A model generated the notes under the pieces. That model ran no database searches. It was not told the origin of the DNA and saw nothing but the letters and a program-made list of their open reading frames with translations. From NCBI RefSeq assembly GCF_041320665.1, contig NZ_CP166730.1:3968001-4032000 (forward strand): 64,000 nucleotides of DNA, written 5' to 3'. Both the position numbers and the translations under genes were made by a program. Shown here in pieces: positions 44,148 through 53,608 of this stretch. Each line of letters starts with the position of its first letter. Position 1 is the first letter of the stretch. This stretch comes from Comamonas sp. GB3 AK4-5 (GTDB lineage Bacteria; Pseudomonadota; Gammaproteobacteria; Burkholderiales; Burkholderiaceae_C).

Positions 44148-45572
44148 TCAATCGCAATGCTGGGCAATGAATGCCTTGACTTGCTCCACGTCTGCAGCCA
44201 TGACGGTGACGCGCTTGGGCAGGGCTTCGATGCCGTCGAACTTGGCCGGGCGATCGGGCGATCGGCCCAGGGCCTCTTCGATGGTGGCGGCAAACTTGAT
44301 GGGCAACGCTGTTTCCAGCACCAGCATGGGCTCGGCCCCCAAATGCTCGCGCGCCACCTTCACGCCGTCGGCGGTGTGGGTGTCGATCATCTGGCCAAAA
44401 CGCTGGAACGTGTCCTTGATGGTGGCCAGGCGATCGGCATGGGTGCTCTTGCCGCTGACAAAACCATACTTCGCCGCCGCATTCTTGAACACGGGGTCGG
44501 CGCTCAGATCGAACTGGCCGGCCTTGGCCACGCCATCGACAAACAAAGCCTTGGTACGCGCGCCGTCGCGGCCCACCAGGTCAAAGACAAAGCGCTCGAA
44601 ATTGCTGGCCTTGCTGATGTCCATCGAAGGGCTGGAAGTCTCATAGGTGTTGGCCGCGCCACGCACCTGGTAGACGCCGGTGCGGAAGAACTCGTCCAGC
44701 ACATCGTTTTCATTGGTGGCGACCACCAGCTTGGCAATCGGCAGACCCATTTGCCGCGCCACATGGCCGGCGCAGATATTACCGAAGTTGCCGCTGGGCA
44801 CGGTGAAGCTCACCTTGTCGGCATTCGACTTAGTGGCCTGCAGATAGCCCGCAAAGTAGTACACCACCTGGGCCAGCAGACGGGCCCAGTTGATGGAGTT
44901 GACGGTGCCGATCTTGTACTTGGCCTTGAAGGCGTGGTCGTTGCTGACGGCCTTGACGATATCCTGACAGTCGTCGAACACGCCTTCGATGGCGAGGTTG
45001 TGGATGTTGGCGTCCTGCAGGCTGAACATCTGCGCCTGCTGGAAGGGGCTCATACGGCCATGGGGGCTGGTCATGAAGACGCGCACGCCCTTTTTGCCGC
45101 GCATGGCGTATTCGGCCGCGCTGCCGGTGTCACCGCTGGTGGCGCCCAGAATGTTCAGCTCGGCATTGCGGCGGCCCAGCTCGTACTCGAACAGATTGCC
45201 CAGCAGCTGCATGGCCATGTCCTTGAAGGCCAGCGTGGGGCCGTTGGACAGGGCTTCGATGTGCAGCACGCCGTCCAGTTGGCGCACGGGGACGATGGCC
45301 TCGGTGCCAAAGACCTCCTGGGTATAGGTCTTGGCGCACAAGGCCTTCAGGTCGGCCGCGGGAATATCGTCGATGTACAGCGACAGAATCTCAAAGGCCA
45401 GGCCCGCATAGCCCTGCGTAGCCAGCGTGCTGCGCAGCTGGCTCAGCTTGGCGTCGTCGATCTGAGGGTAGGCAACCGGCAGGTAGAGGCCGCCATCGGG
45501 GGCCAGACCTTCGAGCAGGATGTCACAAAAACGCTTGCGGTCGGCGTGACCGCGGGTGGACAGATACAGCAT
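44148..45572 (-). CDS. thrC: threonine synthase
   Basis: 474 residues from the ATG at 45572. MLYLSTRG is the usual start; PLP-binding Lys117 lies in GPTLAFKDMAMQLL, LGATSGDTGSAAEYAMRG and VPSGNFGNICAG follow. This is the long type-2 threonine synthase that turns O-phosphohomoserine into threonine. hom lies upstream on the same strand, separated by an unrelated gene, so this is part of a threonine cluster without thrB in view. Confidence 0.95.
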   Translation of the reverse strand: MLYLSTRGHADRKRFCDILLEGLAPDGGLYLPVAYPQIDDAKLSQLRSTLATQGYAGLAFEILSLYIDDIPAADLKALCAKTYTQEVFGTEAIVPVRQLDGVLHIEALSNGPTLAFKDMAMQLLGNLFEYELGRRNAELNILGATSGDTGSAAEYAMRGKKGVRVFMTSPHGRMSPFQQAQMFSLQDANIHNLAIEGVFDDCQDIVKAVSNDHAFKAKYKIGTVNSINWARLLAQVVYYFAGYLQATKSNADKVSFTVPSGNFGNICAGHVARQMGLPIAKLVVATNENDVLDEFFRTGVYQVRGAANTYETSSPSMDISKASNFERFVFDLVGRDGARTKALFVDGVAKAGQFDLSADPVFKNAAAKYGFVSGKSTHADRLATIKDTFQRFGQMIDTHTADGVKVAREHLGAEPMLVLETALPIKFAATIEEALGRSPDRPAKFDGIEALPKRVTVMAADVEQVKAFIAQHCD

Positions 45573-45651
45573 CAGGGACTCGTCAAAAAAACAGTCTGCA
45601 GAACGGGCAGCATCTGTGCCGCCAAGCCTGCCATTATCGGTCAGCCGTGGC

Positions 45652-46947
45652 TCAAGGCTGGAAATAGCGCTCTGCACCAGGCTTGGTATAGGGCTTCAGT
45701 TTCTGGAATGGAATCTGAATGCCACTGCCCAGACACACACCCAGGGCATGGCCTATGCCGGAGACCACAAAGCCCATCTTGCCCGGCTCTCGGAACATCA
45801 GCGCCATATACGCATCGGGCAGCAGGTCGGTGCATTCTGTTTCGTCTCTGGGCTCGGGCTGCGCCGCAATGCTGCTGCGGATGAACTCCTGCATGCGGGG
45901 GCTGAGCTCCAGCTTGTACTCACCGTATTTCGCACCCTTGAACAGCCGGGTGAAGTCCAGATAACCGCCATGCCTCAAATCCAGCGTGAATGGATCGAGA
46001 TGGTTGTGGGGATGCGCCCCTCCACAATCGGTGGAGCCAGCCTCGACCACGCCCATCACGGCTTTGCTGAGGTAGGTGACATTGATTACTTCCGCGTCAT
46101 AGCCCCCCAGCGATCCCGCTGCCGGGCCATCGTTGAGATAGATCGAGGCTTTGCAGGCCAAAGCCTCCAGACTCATACCCCAGTGACGCTGCTCCAGGAT
46201 GGCATTGGTCTGGGCCAGAATCTTGGCGTCGGGATGACGGGTGAGGCGCGGATACCAGAGCTTGGTGCGTGCATCGCGCACGGGTCGCCAGGCCAGGTCG
46301 GGGGCCACCACCACTTCCTTGCCCAACTCCAGCCGCTGCTGGGCCAGGCGCAGATAGTCATAAGGCGTGACTTGCTCGCTGATGGCCACGCCTTGCGAAA
46401 GCCCGCCGCCAGCACCCCACACAATCGCCTTGCTCACAGCTTCCACGCCCCTGGGCTCCAGCACCTCGGGGTCGTAATGTGCAATGCGTCTGAGGCTGAG
46501 CGGCAGCTTTTTGCCATGGATGCCATCCACCCATTCGCCGCTCAGACTGTCGCCTTGCTGCTGCAGACGCCAGACCACGGCACGCCCGCTGGCATCGGTG
46601 AACAGCGGCCCCTGATGGCCCAGCGCTTCCGTCAGCTCCGGCCGCAGTGGCTGGCCCTCGGCCAGTGCATGCAACGGCCCCCCGAGTGGAATGTCCACGC
46701 CGTGGCGGCGATAGAAATAGCGGCCTTGGCGCGAACCATCGGCCTGGGGCTTGCCCAGCTCCATCACCACCTCGGAGCCGCCCAGCGTGCCGCGATACAC
46801 ATCCACAGGAGCGGCAAAAGCCACAGCAGCGGCGCCCACAGAAAAGGAAAAGGCCAGCGCCATCAGGCGCCAGCCTTTGCAAAAAAAGCCGGTGCGCCGA
46901 TCGCACTGGCCAGGGATGAATCCGGGTTGCGTGCGATCGTGCATCAA
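45652..46947 (-). CDS. exported protein of unknown function
   Basis: 431 residues. A signal peptide is seen as RLMALAFSFSVGAAAVAFAAPVDVY, with charges just before residue 29; the start may therefore lie between 46947 and 46863. The mature protein has a beta-rich N-terminal part (YRGTLGGSEVVMELG, GRYFYRRHG) and a C-terminal part with STDCGGAHPHNH and TLDLRHGGYLDF, resembling the DUF3298-type domain of periplasmic proteins. It is inserted between hom and thrC, 7 bp after the hom stop codon, so co-transcription is likely, but a role in threonine synthesis is not evident. Confidence 0.7.
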   Translation of the reverse strand: MMHDRTQPGFIPGQCDRRTGFFCKGWRLMALAFSFSVGAAAVAFAAPVDVYRGTLGGSEVVMELGKPQADGSRQGRYFYRRHGVDIPLGGPLHALAEGQPLRPELTEALGHQGPLFTDASGRAVVWRLQQQGDSLSGEWVDGIHGKKLPLSLRRIAHYDPEVLEPRGVEAVSKAIVWGAGGGLSQGVAISEQVTPYDYLRLAQQRLELGKEVVVAPDLAWRPVRDARTKLWYPRLTRHPDAKILAQTNAILEQRHWGMSLEALACKASIYLNDGPAAGSLGGYDAEVINVTYLSKAVMGVVEAGSTDCGGAHPHNHLDPFTLDLRHGGYLDFTRLFKGAKYGEYKLELSPRMQEFIRSSIAAQPEPRDETECTDLLPDAYMALMFREPGKMGFVVSGIGHALGVCLGSGIQIPFQKLKPYTKPGAERYFQP

Positions 46948-46954
46948 GGCTTTC

Positions 46955-48289
46955 TTAGTTCAGCTCTTCCTTGCGGATGCGGGTGATGGGTGCCAGCACC
47001 GTGGGCAGGGCTTGGATCTCGGCCAGGGCCTGGTCCATATCGCCTTCGCGCGTGTCGTGGGTGAGGATGATGAGGTCGGTCTGGGTCGAGCCCTCGCCGC
47101 CCACTTCATCGGCTTCACGCTGCAGCACGGCATCGATGCTGATGCCGGCATTGGCCAGGATGCCGGTGATCTTGGCCAGCACGCCGGCCTCGTCGGCCAC
47201 GCGGATGCGCAGGTAGTAGCTGGTGACCACCTCGGCCATGGGCAGCACAGGCAGCTCCTTGCCGGCAGCGCCCAGGGTGTTGCTCTGGAAGGCCAGCGGC
47301 GGCACGCTGTGGGCCAAGTCGGCGCCGTGCAGGCGGGCAATGTCCACCAGGTCGGCAATCACGGCCGAGGCGGTGGGCTCGGAGCCCGCGCCCTTGCCGT
47401 AGTACAGCGTGGTGCCCACGGCGTCGCCATGCACCACCACGGCGTTCATGGCGCCTTCCACATTGGCGATCAGGCGCTTGGCCGGCACCAGACTGGGGTG
47501 CACGCGCAGCTCGATGCCCTTGTCCGTGCGCTTGGTGATGCCCAAGAGCTTGATGCGGTAGCCCAGCTGCTCGGCGTAGCGGATGTCGGCGCCGGACAGC
47601 TTGGTGATGCCTTCCACATAGGCCTTGTCGAACTGCACGGGGATGCCAAAGGCAATGGCGCTCATCAGCGTGGCCTTGTGGGCGGCGTCCACACCTTCGA
47701 TATCGAAGGTGGGGTCGGCCTCGGCATAGCCCAGCGCTTGGGCTTCTTTCAGCACCACGTCGAAGTCCAGACCCTTGTCACGCATCTCGGACAGGATGAA
47801 GTTGGTCGTGCCGTTGATGATGCCGGCCACCCATTGGATGGAGTTGGCGGTCAGGCCTTCGCGCAGTGCCTTGATGATGGGAATGCCACCGGCCACGGCC
47901 GCTTCATAGGCCACGATCACCCCCTTCTCGGCCGCGGCCTGGAAGATTTCGGTGCCATGCACGGCCAGCAGCGCCTTGTTGGCCGTGACCACATGCTTGC
48001 CGGCGGCAATGGCTTCCAGCACCAGGGCCTTGGCAATGCCGTAGCCACCGATCAGCTCCACCACCACGTCGATGTCGGGGTTGGCAATGACTTCGCGTGC
48101 ATCGCCCACCACCTTGGCCGCATCACCGACCACCTGCTTGGCGCGTGTCATGTCCAAGTCGGCCACCATGGCAATCTCAATGCCACGACCCGCGCGGCGG
48201 CGAATCTCTTCTTGGTTGCGCTGCAGCACGTTGAAGGTGCCGCCGCCCACGGTGCCAATGCCCAACAGGCCTACTTGGATCGGTTTCAT
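46955..48289 (-). CDS. hom: homoserine dehydrogenase
   Basis: 444 residues. The NAD(P) site VGLLGIGTVGGGTF is at about residues 6-19. AAVAGGIPIIKALREGL, INGTTNFIL and EADPTFDIEGVDAAHKATL are the conserved catalytic blocks, and an ACT domain (about 350-435) probably allows feedback by threonine. The enzyme reduces aspartate semialdehyde to homoserine. It is monofunctional, not fused to aspartokinase. Order alaA-hom-thrC is common in betaproteobacteria. Confidence 0.96.
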   Translation of the reverse strand: MKPIQVGLLGIGTVGGGTFNVLQRNQEEIRRRAGRGIEIAMVADLDMTRAKQVVGDAAKVVGDAREVIANPDIDVVVELIGGYGIAKALVLEAIAAGKHVVTANKALLAVHGTEIFQAAAEKGVIVAYEAAVAGGIPIIKALREGLTANSIQWVAGIINGTTNFILSEMRDKGLDFDVVLKEAQALGYAEADPTFDIEGVDAAHKATLMSAIAFGIPVQFDKAYVEGITKLSGADIRYAEQLGYRIKLLGITKRTDKGIELRVHPSLVPAKRLIANVEGAMNAVVVHGDAVGTTLYYGKGAGSEPTASAVIADLVDIARLHGADLAHSVPPLAFQSNTLGAAGKELPVLPMAEVVTSYYLRIRVADEAGVLAKITGILANAGISIDAVLQREADEVGGEGSTQTDLIILTHDTREGDMDQALAEIQALPTVLAPITRIRKEELN

Positions 48290-48449
48290 AAGGTTTTAAA
48301 ATTACCAGTCAAAAGGGACTGCATCGCTTACTGGATATGCGTGTGCAGCTATCAAAATAGGCACGATTTACGCCAACCCGGCAGGGGCAAGTACTTTGCC
48401 CTGGGGCACAAGCCATGCGCCCTCCTTGCTGGCGTAAGTCCTCATCGGT

Positions 48450-49730
48450 TTAGGCCACCGCTTTGTCGGCCTTGACCTTGGCGGGCTTGAGCAGGCTCAG
48501 CTTGTCCGTGCCATGGCGCTGGCGGTATTTGGCCAGGAAGGTGGCCAGGCGGTTGATGGCCTCGCGCAAATCGGTTTCATGCGGCAGGAAGACGATACGG
48601 AAGTGGTCCGGCTCGGGCCAGTTAAAGCCCGTGCCCTGCACCAGCATGACCTTGGTTTCCTGCAGCACTTCGAGGAAGAACTCCTGGTCGTCCTGGATGG
48701 GATAGACCACGGGATCCAGGCGCGGGAACATGTACAGCGCAGCCTGGGGCTTGACGCAGCTCACACCGGGAATGGCATTGATCATCTCCCAGGCCAGGTC
48801 GCGCTGCACACGCAGGCGGCCGCCGGCCTGCACCAGCTCATCGATGCTCTGGTGGCCACCCAGCGCCGTCTGCACGGCCCATTGGCCGGGCACGTTGGCA
48901 CACAGGCGCATATTGGAGAGCATGTTCAGGCCCTCGATGTAATCCTTGGCGGGCTTTTTGTCGCCCGAGATCACCATCCAGCCGGCGCGGTAGCCGCAGC
49001 TGCGATAGGCCTTGGACAGGGAGTTGAAGGTGATGGTCAGCACATCGGTGGACAGGCTGCCCAGCGGGGTGTGCACCACATCGTCGTACAGCACCTTGTC
49101 ATAGACCTCATCGGCAAAGATCACCAGGCCATGCTCGCGGGCGATCTGCACGATCTCCTGCAGCAACTCCTTGGAGTACAGGGCGCCCGTGGGGTTGTTG
49201 GGGTTGATGACCACAATGGCCTTGGTGCGCGGCGTGATCTTGGCGCGGATGTCGTCCAGCTTGGGCATCCAGCCATTGGCCTCGTCGCACATATAGTGCA
49301 CCGGCGTGCCGCCGGACAGGCTGGTCACGGCCGTCCACAGGGGGTAGTCGGGTGCGGGCAGCAGCATCTCGTCGCCGTTGTCCAGCAAGGCGTTGGTGGC
49401 CAGGGCGATCAGCTCTGAGGCGCCATTGCCCAGATAGATGTCGTCCAGCGCCACACCCTTGATGCCCTGCTTTTGCGTCTCATGCATCACGGCCTTGCGC
49501 GCCCCAAAAATGCCCTTGCTGTCGGAGTAGCCAGCCGAGTTGGGCAGATTGCGGATCATGTCCTGCTGCACTTCCTCGGGCGCATCGAAGCCAAACACGG
49601 CCAGATTGCCGATGTTGAGCTTGATGATCTTCTGGCCGTCTTCTTCCATCTTCTTCGCCGCGTCCATGATCGGCCCGCGGATGTCATAGCAGACGTTGGC
49701 TAACTTGGCAGATTTCTGGACGGTCTTCAT
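48450..49730 (-). CDS. alaA: glutamate-pyruvate aminotransferase AlaA
   Basis: 426 residues, very similar along its length to E. coli AlaA: SAKLANVCYDIRGP, LPAPDYPLWTAVTSLSGG, VVINPNNPTGALYSKELL and SLSKAYRSCGYRAGWM, with the PLP Lys at residue 240. It transfers the amino group from glutamate to pyruvate to make alanine. The extra C-terminal tail of about 20 Lys/Ala-rich residues is not in E. coli. It precedes hom with a 160-bp gap. Confidence 0.93.
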   Translation of the reverse strand: MKTVQKSAKLANVCYDIRGPIMDAAKKMEEDGQKIIKLNIGNLAVFGFDAPEEVQQDMIRNLPNSAGYSDSKGIFGARKAVMHETQKQGIKGVALDDIYLGNGASELIALATNALLDNGDEMLLPAPDYPLWTAVTSLSGGTPVHYMCDEANGWMPKLDDIRAKITPRTKAIVVINPNNPTGALYSKELLQEIVQIAREHGLVIFADEVYDKVLYDDVVHTPLGSLSTDVLTITFNSLSKAYRSCGYRAGWMVISGDKKPAKDYIEGLNMLSNMRLCANVPGQWAVQTALGGHQSIDELVQAGGRLRVQRDLAWEMINAIPGVSCVKPQAALYMFPRLDPVVYPIQDDQEFFLEVLQETKVMLVQGTGFNWPEPDHFRIVFLPHETDLREAINRLATFLAKYRQRHGTDKLSLLKPAKVKADKAVA

Positions 49731-49893
49731 AAGAGGATTTCCGGTTTTTCAGAGGAGAGGCCAAGGCGCACCCGCGCCCCGGTGAAACCTATAATTTGAC
49801 CACAGTTCCGCGCGTACGCCTTGTGCAGGCGCGGATTGCGGCTGCGCCCGTTGGGACGGTGTGGCATCTTGATCCCAGAAGGAGCACCCGCCC

Positions 49894-50262
49894 ATGAAAT
49901 TCCAACCCGACCAATCCGACGCGCAAACCATTACCGGCTATGGCCCGGGCTGGCTGGCCGTGAACAAGACCCCGCACAGCCACAGCCTGCTGGTGGGCTC
50001 GGACGGCCTGCTGCAAGCCTGGAACTGCAGCCGCTTTGAAGACCTGACGGCCGAGCATTTCGCGCTATTGGCCGAGCAGTCGGTGGAAGTGGTGATTTTT
50101 GGCAGCGGCGACAAGTTGCGCTTTGTGCCGCCGGCCTGGCTGGCCCCGCTGATGGCCAAGCGCATTGGCGTGGAAACCATGGGCACATCGGCCGCCTGCC
50201 GCACATTTAACGTTTTGTCACAAGAAGGCCGCCCAGTGCTGGCAGCCCTACTTGTTGAGTAG
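49894..50262 (+). CDS. Mth938-like domain protein
   Basis: 122 residues of the Mth938/NDUFAF3 family (DUF498): ITGYGPGWLAVNKTPHSHSLLV, then EVVIFGSGDKLRFVPPAWLAPL and VETMGTSAACRTFNVLSQEGR. Bacterial members are uncharacterised; the mitochondrial relative NDUFAF3 helps assemble respiratory complex I. AAGGAG lies before the ATG. It is divergent from alaA and precedes bcp. Confidence 0.85.
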   Translation: MKFQPDQSDAQTITGYGPGWLAVNKTPHSHSLLVGSDGLLQAWNCSRFEDLTAEHFALLAEQSVEVVIFGSGDKLRFVPPAWLAPLMAKRIGVETMGTSAACRTFNVLSQEGRPVLAALLVE

Positions 50263-50394
50263 GCTCCTCAGCGGATTTCATTTTTAGGGGGATTCAGGGT
50301 AAAATCACAGGTTGCGGTCGGGGGCTTACAGAGTTTGATGCAGTACACCCATACCCTCGGCTTTTCGTAGTTTATATCCGAGAGATAGAAGCGC

Positions 50395-50883
50395 ATGGCG
50401 ATCGTTGTCAACAAACCCCTTCCTGAATTTGAAGCCAACGCTACCGGCGGGATCAAGGTGTCGAACACCTCCCATACAGGCCAGATCGTAATCCTGTATT
50501 TCTACCCTAAGGACAATACGCCTGGCTGCACCACAGAAGCCATGCAGTTCCGCGACAAATACAAGGATTTCGAAAAGGCAGGCGCCGCCGTGTTCGGCGT
50601 TTCGCGCGACAACATGAAGTCGCACGATGACTTCAAGACCAAGCTCGAACTCCCCTTCGAGCTGATTGCCGATACCGAAGAAAAAATGTGCCATATGTTC
50701 GGCGTGGTCAAGAACAAGATCATGTACGGCAAGAAGGTCAAGGGCATCGAGCGCTCCACCTTCCTGGTCGCACCCGACGGCACGCTGGCGCAAGAATGGC
50801 GCGGCTTGAAGGTCCCCGGCCATGTGGATGAAGTCCTCAAGGCCGTCAAGGGCCTGAAGGCAGCCATCAAGAAGGCGGCCTAA
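50395..50883 (+). CDS. bcp: thioredoxin-dependent peroxiredoxin Bcp, resolving Cys missing
   Basis: 162 residues. Peroxidatic Cys45 lies in YPKDNTPGCTTEAM. In E. coli Bcp a resolving Cys sits five residues later; here that place is Met50. Cys99 (KMCHMFG) is present. The enzyme reduces organic and hydrogen peroxides in the cytoplasm; with only these cysteines it may work as a 1-Cys enzyme or resolve through Cys99. A weak ribosome-binding site, AGAAGC, precedes the ATG. Two hairpins follow the gene. Confidence 0.93.
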   Translation: MAIVVNKPLPEFEANATGGIKVSNTSHTGQIVILYFYPKDNTPGCTTEAMQFRDKYKDFEKAGAAVFGVSRDNMKSHDDFKTKLELPFELIADTEEKMCHMFGVVKNKIMYGKKVKGIERSTFLVAPDGTLAQEWRGLKVPGHVDEVLKAVKGLKAAIKKAA

Positions 50884-50897
50884 TCCGACCTCCAGCA

Positions 50898-50925
50898 CTA
50901 GCGGCTCGGCCAGTTCGGCCGCTAG
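50898..50925. other. hairpin after bcp
   Basis: CTAGCGGC-N12-GCCGCTAG, 14 bp after the bcp stop. No T-run follows. The second hairpin at 50984 is the likelier terminator. Confidence 0.5.
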
Positions 50926-50983
50926 ATGTGCATAATGGGTCCATGCGTTTGTGCTTCGTGCCCTGCATTCCCTTCATCCGCTC

Positions 50984-51017
50984 CAAAGCCGCCTGGGTTC
51001 CTGACCCGGCGGCTTTG
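50984..51017 (+). terminator. terminator-like hairpin between bcp and phoH
   Basis: CAAAGCCGCC and GGCGGCTTTG with an inner GGGT/ACCC pairing; followed by TGCTTTTCC. The stem is perfect over 10 bp. Confidence 0.65.
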
Positions 51018-51052
51018 TGCTTTTCCAGCCCTGACATCAAGGCCTGAACACC

Positions 51053-52948
51053 ATGCCCCTGCCTCCCGCACCGACCCGCCGCGCCTCCCGGCTCGCCAAG
51101 GAAGCTTTTGACGCGCCCATGCGCGCCACCAAGCGCGCGGCCGCCTCCCTGGCTGAAGCGGTGGATGACGACGCCATCGCACCCAGCGCAAGCCTCCCTG
51201 TCGCAAGCAAGGCTCCCGCCGCTCCTGCGGCCGGACGCAAGACGGCGACCAGCAAAGCCCACAGCGCAAGCCCTGCCGCCAACGGGGACAAGACCAACCC
51301 CAGCCGCGCCACCACGGCAGCCGCCCAAAGCCTGGCCCGCCAACGCGCCGCCTTGCTGAGCCCCGCCCCCGCCATGCCTGCAGCGCCCGCTGTCGCTGCG
51401 GCCGCCCCCGCCAAACCCACGGTGACAGCGGCCGCCGCACCGGCAGCCAAGCCTGCAGCGCCCCGCAGCCGCCAGGCCGTCGAGCCCGCCGCCGCAGCGC
51501 CCGCCCCCGCTGGCAACACTGGCCGCGGCAAGACCCACAAGAAGCGCACGGGCACCACCACCTTGTTTGTGCTGGACACCAATGTGCTGCTGCACGACCC
51601 GACCAGCCTGTTCCGCTTCGAGGAACACGACATCTACCTCCCCATGGTGGTGCTGGAAGAGCTCGACGCCCACAAAAAGGGCATGACCGAAGTGGCGCGC
51701 AACGGCCGCCAGGTGAGCCGCACACTGGATGCCTTGGTCGCCGCACAGGAAGACACCGACCTGGGCGCCGGCCTGCGCCTGAATGCCACGGGCAACAAGA
51801 GCAGCACCGGCCGCCTGTACTTCCAGACCGAGCCGCTGGACTACCACCTGCCCACCAGCCTGCCGCAAGGCAAGGCCGACAACCAGATCCTGGGCGTGGT
51901 CGAAGCCCTGCGCAGCCACAAGCAAGGCCAACAGGAAGTGGTGCTGGTGTCCAAGGACATCAATATGCGCGTCAAGGCGCGCGCCCTGGGCCTGCCCGCC
52001 GAGGACTACCAGAACGACAAGGCCCTGGACGACGGCGACCTGCTGTACTCCGGCGCCCTGGCCCTGCCCCAGGATTTCTGGGACAAGGCCGGCAAAAAGG
52101 TGGAGAGCTGGCAGGAGTCCGGGCGCAGCTTCTACCGCATCACGGGCAGCTTTGCGCAGCAGCTGATGATCAACCAGTTCGTCTACTACGAAGCACCGGG
52201 CGCATCCAGCCTGTATGCGCGCGTGGTGGAGATCCGCGACAAGACCGCCGTGCTGGAGACACTCAAGGACTACGGCAGCAGCAAGCATGCCGTATGGGGC
52301 GTGGCCACGCGCAACCGCGAGCAGAACTTCGCCATGAACCTGCTGATGGACCCCGAGGTGGACTTTGTCACCCTCACCGGCACGGCCGGCACCGGCAAGA
52401 CACTGATGGCTCTGGCCGCCGGCCTGACCCAGGTGCTGGACGAGCGCCGCTACACCGAGATCATCATGACCCGCGCCACCGTCAGCGTGGGCGAGGACAT
52501 CGGTTTTCTGCCCGGCACCGAGGAAGAGAAGATGGGCCCCTGGATGGGCGCCCTCGACGACAACCTGGAGTTCCTGGCCAAGGGCGATGGCGGCAATCCC
52601 GGCGAATGGGGGCGCGCAGCCACCAATGAGCTGATCCGCAGCCGCATCAAGATCAAGAGCATGAACTTCATGCGGGGCCGCACCTTCCTGAACAAGTACG
52701 TCATCATCGACGAGGCGCAGAACCTGACGCCCAAGCAGATGAAGACCTTGATCACCCGTGCCGGCCCCGGCACCAAGATCATCTGCATGGGCAATCTGGC
52801 CCAGATAGACACCCCCTACCTGACCGAGGGCAGCTCGGGCCTGACCTTTGCGGTGGACCGCTTCAAGGGCTGGCCACACAGCGGCCATATCCAGCTGGCC
52901 CGCGGCGAGCGCTCGCGTCTGGCGGACTTCGCCAGCGAGGTGCTGTAA
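51053..52948 (+). CDS. PIN-PhoH fusion ATPase (PhoH2-like) with a disordered N-terminus
   Basis: 631 residues. The first 160 are low-complexity Ala/Pro/Lys sequence. A PIN domain follows (about 164-300: FVLDTNVLLHDP, then VVLEELDAHKKG and VLVSKDINMRVKA with the acidic residues). The PhoH ATPase domain has Walker A GTAGTGKT near residue 445 and Walker B YVIIDEAQN near 548, then MGNLAQIDTPYL. PIN-PhoH proteins are RNA helicase-nucleases of unclear role, some arranged as toxin-antitoxin pairs. No small antitoxin gene precedes it here. A small membrane-protein gene follows after 3 bp. Confidence 0.9.
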   Translation: MPLPPAPTRRASRLAKEAFDAPMRATKRAAASLAEAVDDDAIAPSASLPVASKAPAAPAAGRKTATSKAHSASPAANGDKTNPSRATTAAAQSLARQRAALLSPAPAMPAAPAVAAAAPAKPTVTAAAAPAAKPAAPRSRQAVEPAAAAPAPAGNTGRGKTHKKRTGTTTLFVLDTNVLLHDPTSLFRFEEHDIYLPMVVLEELDAHKKGMTEVARNGRQVSRTLDALVAAQEDTDLGAGLRLNATGNKSSTGRLYFQTEPLDYHLPTSLPQGKADNQILGVVEALRSHKQGQQEVVLVSKDINMRVKARALGLPAEDYQNDKALDDGDLLYSGALALPQDFWDKAGKKVESWQESGRSFYRITGSFAQQLMINQFVYYEAPGASSLYARVVEIRDKTAVLETLKDYGSSKHAVWGVATRNREQNFAMNLLMDPEVDFVTLTGTAGTGKTLMALAAGLTQVLDERRYTEIIMTRATVSVGEDIGFLPGTEEEKMGPWMGALDDNLEFLAKGDGGNPGEWGRAATNELIRSRIKIKSMNFMRGRTFLNKYVIIDEAQNLTPKQMKTLITRAGPGTKIICMGNLAQIDTPYLTEGSSGLTFAVDRFKGWPHSGHIQLARGERSRLADFASEVL

Positions 52949-52951
52949 GCC

Positions 52952-53356
52952 ATGGCCTTCTGGGTTAGCGCACTGAAAATGGTGCCATGGGGCGATGTCA
53001 TCCAGGCAGCGCCCCATGTACTCAAGGCAGCCAAGGGGCTGCTGAAAAAAACCGATGAGGCCGATGCAGCCGCAGCGGGCGAAGCAGCTGCCGCCATTGG
53101 CACGCCTTTGGTGGGCACACCCCACAACGCCGGCGAGCTGGCGCTGCAGCATGTCGTCCAACTGGAGGCCCGCGTGGCCCAGCTGGAGCAGGCGCAACGC
53201 GCCTCGGCCCAGCTCATCCAGCAAATGGCCGAGCAGCAGTCGCAAATCGTGCAGACCGTGGGCCTGCTGCGCACCGGCGCCACCCGCCTGGCCTGGGCCT
53301 GCGGGATACTGGGCATCGCCGTGGTGGGCTTGCTAATCCATCTCTGGCGTGGCTAA
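52952..53356 (+). CDS. small coiled-coil membrane protein, function unknown
   Basis: 134 residues. The N-terminal half is helical with VLKAAKGLLKKTDE; a heptad-like coiled coil covers about residues 65-105 (LALQHVVQLEARVAQLEQ), and one C-terminal membrane segment ends the protein (LAWACGILGIAVVGLLIHLW). It starts 3 bp after the phoH stop codon, so it is co-translated with it. Tail-anchored topology with the coiled coil in the cytoplasm is likely. No function is recognised. Confidence 0.7.
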   Translation: MAFWVSALKMVPWGDVIQAAPHVLKAAKGLLKKTDEADAAAAGEAAAAIGTPLVGTPHNAGELALQHVVQLEARVAQLEQAQRASAQLIQQMAEQQSQIVQTVGLLRTGATRLAWACGILGIAVVGLLIHLWRG

Positions 53357-53375
53357 ACGCAGCCCCAGCACAACG

Positions 53376-53405
53376 AAAAGGCCCTATCTGTGCATAGGGC
53401 CTTTT
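53376..53405 (+). terminator. rho-independent terminator after the phoH unit
   Basis: AAAAGGCCCTAT-CTGTGC-ATAGGGCCTTTT, a perfect 12-bp stem, 20 bp after the stop codon. It may act in both directions. Confidence 0.85.
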
Positions 53406-53608
53406 CACATCTGCAGCCAGCAGCATTAGCGCCCTCCACTTCACACCCCAGCTGCCATAGATATGCCACCCAGCCTAGGCCAAGGCATGGGTTTTGCCGC
53501 CCGCTTTTTGGACGATAGGCCACCGCGTTTGCGCTTAAGGTTGCGCCCTAAGAACGTGCTCACGATCTAAACCCTGGCTCCATTTCATTGCCGCTTCCGA
53601 CACCGACT

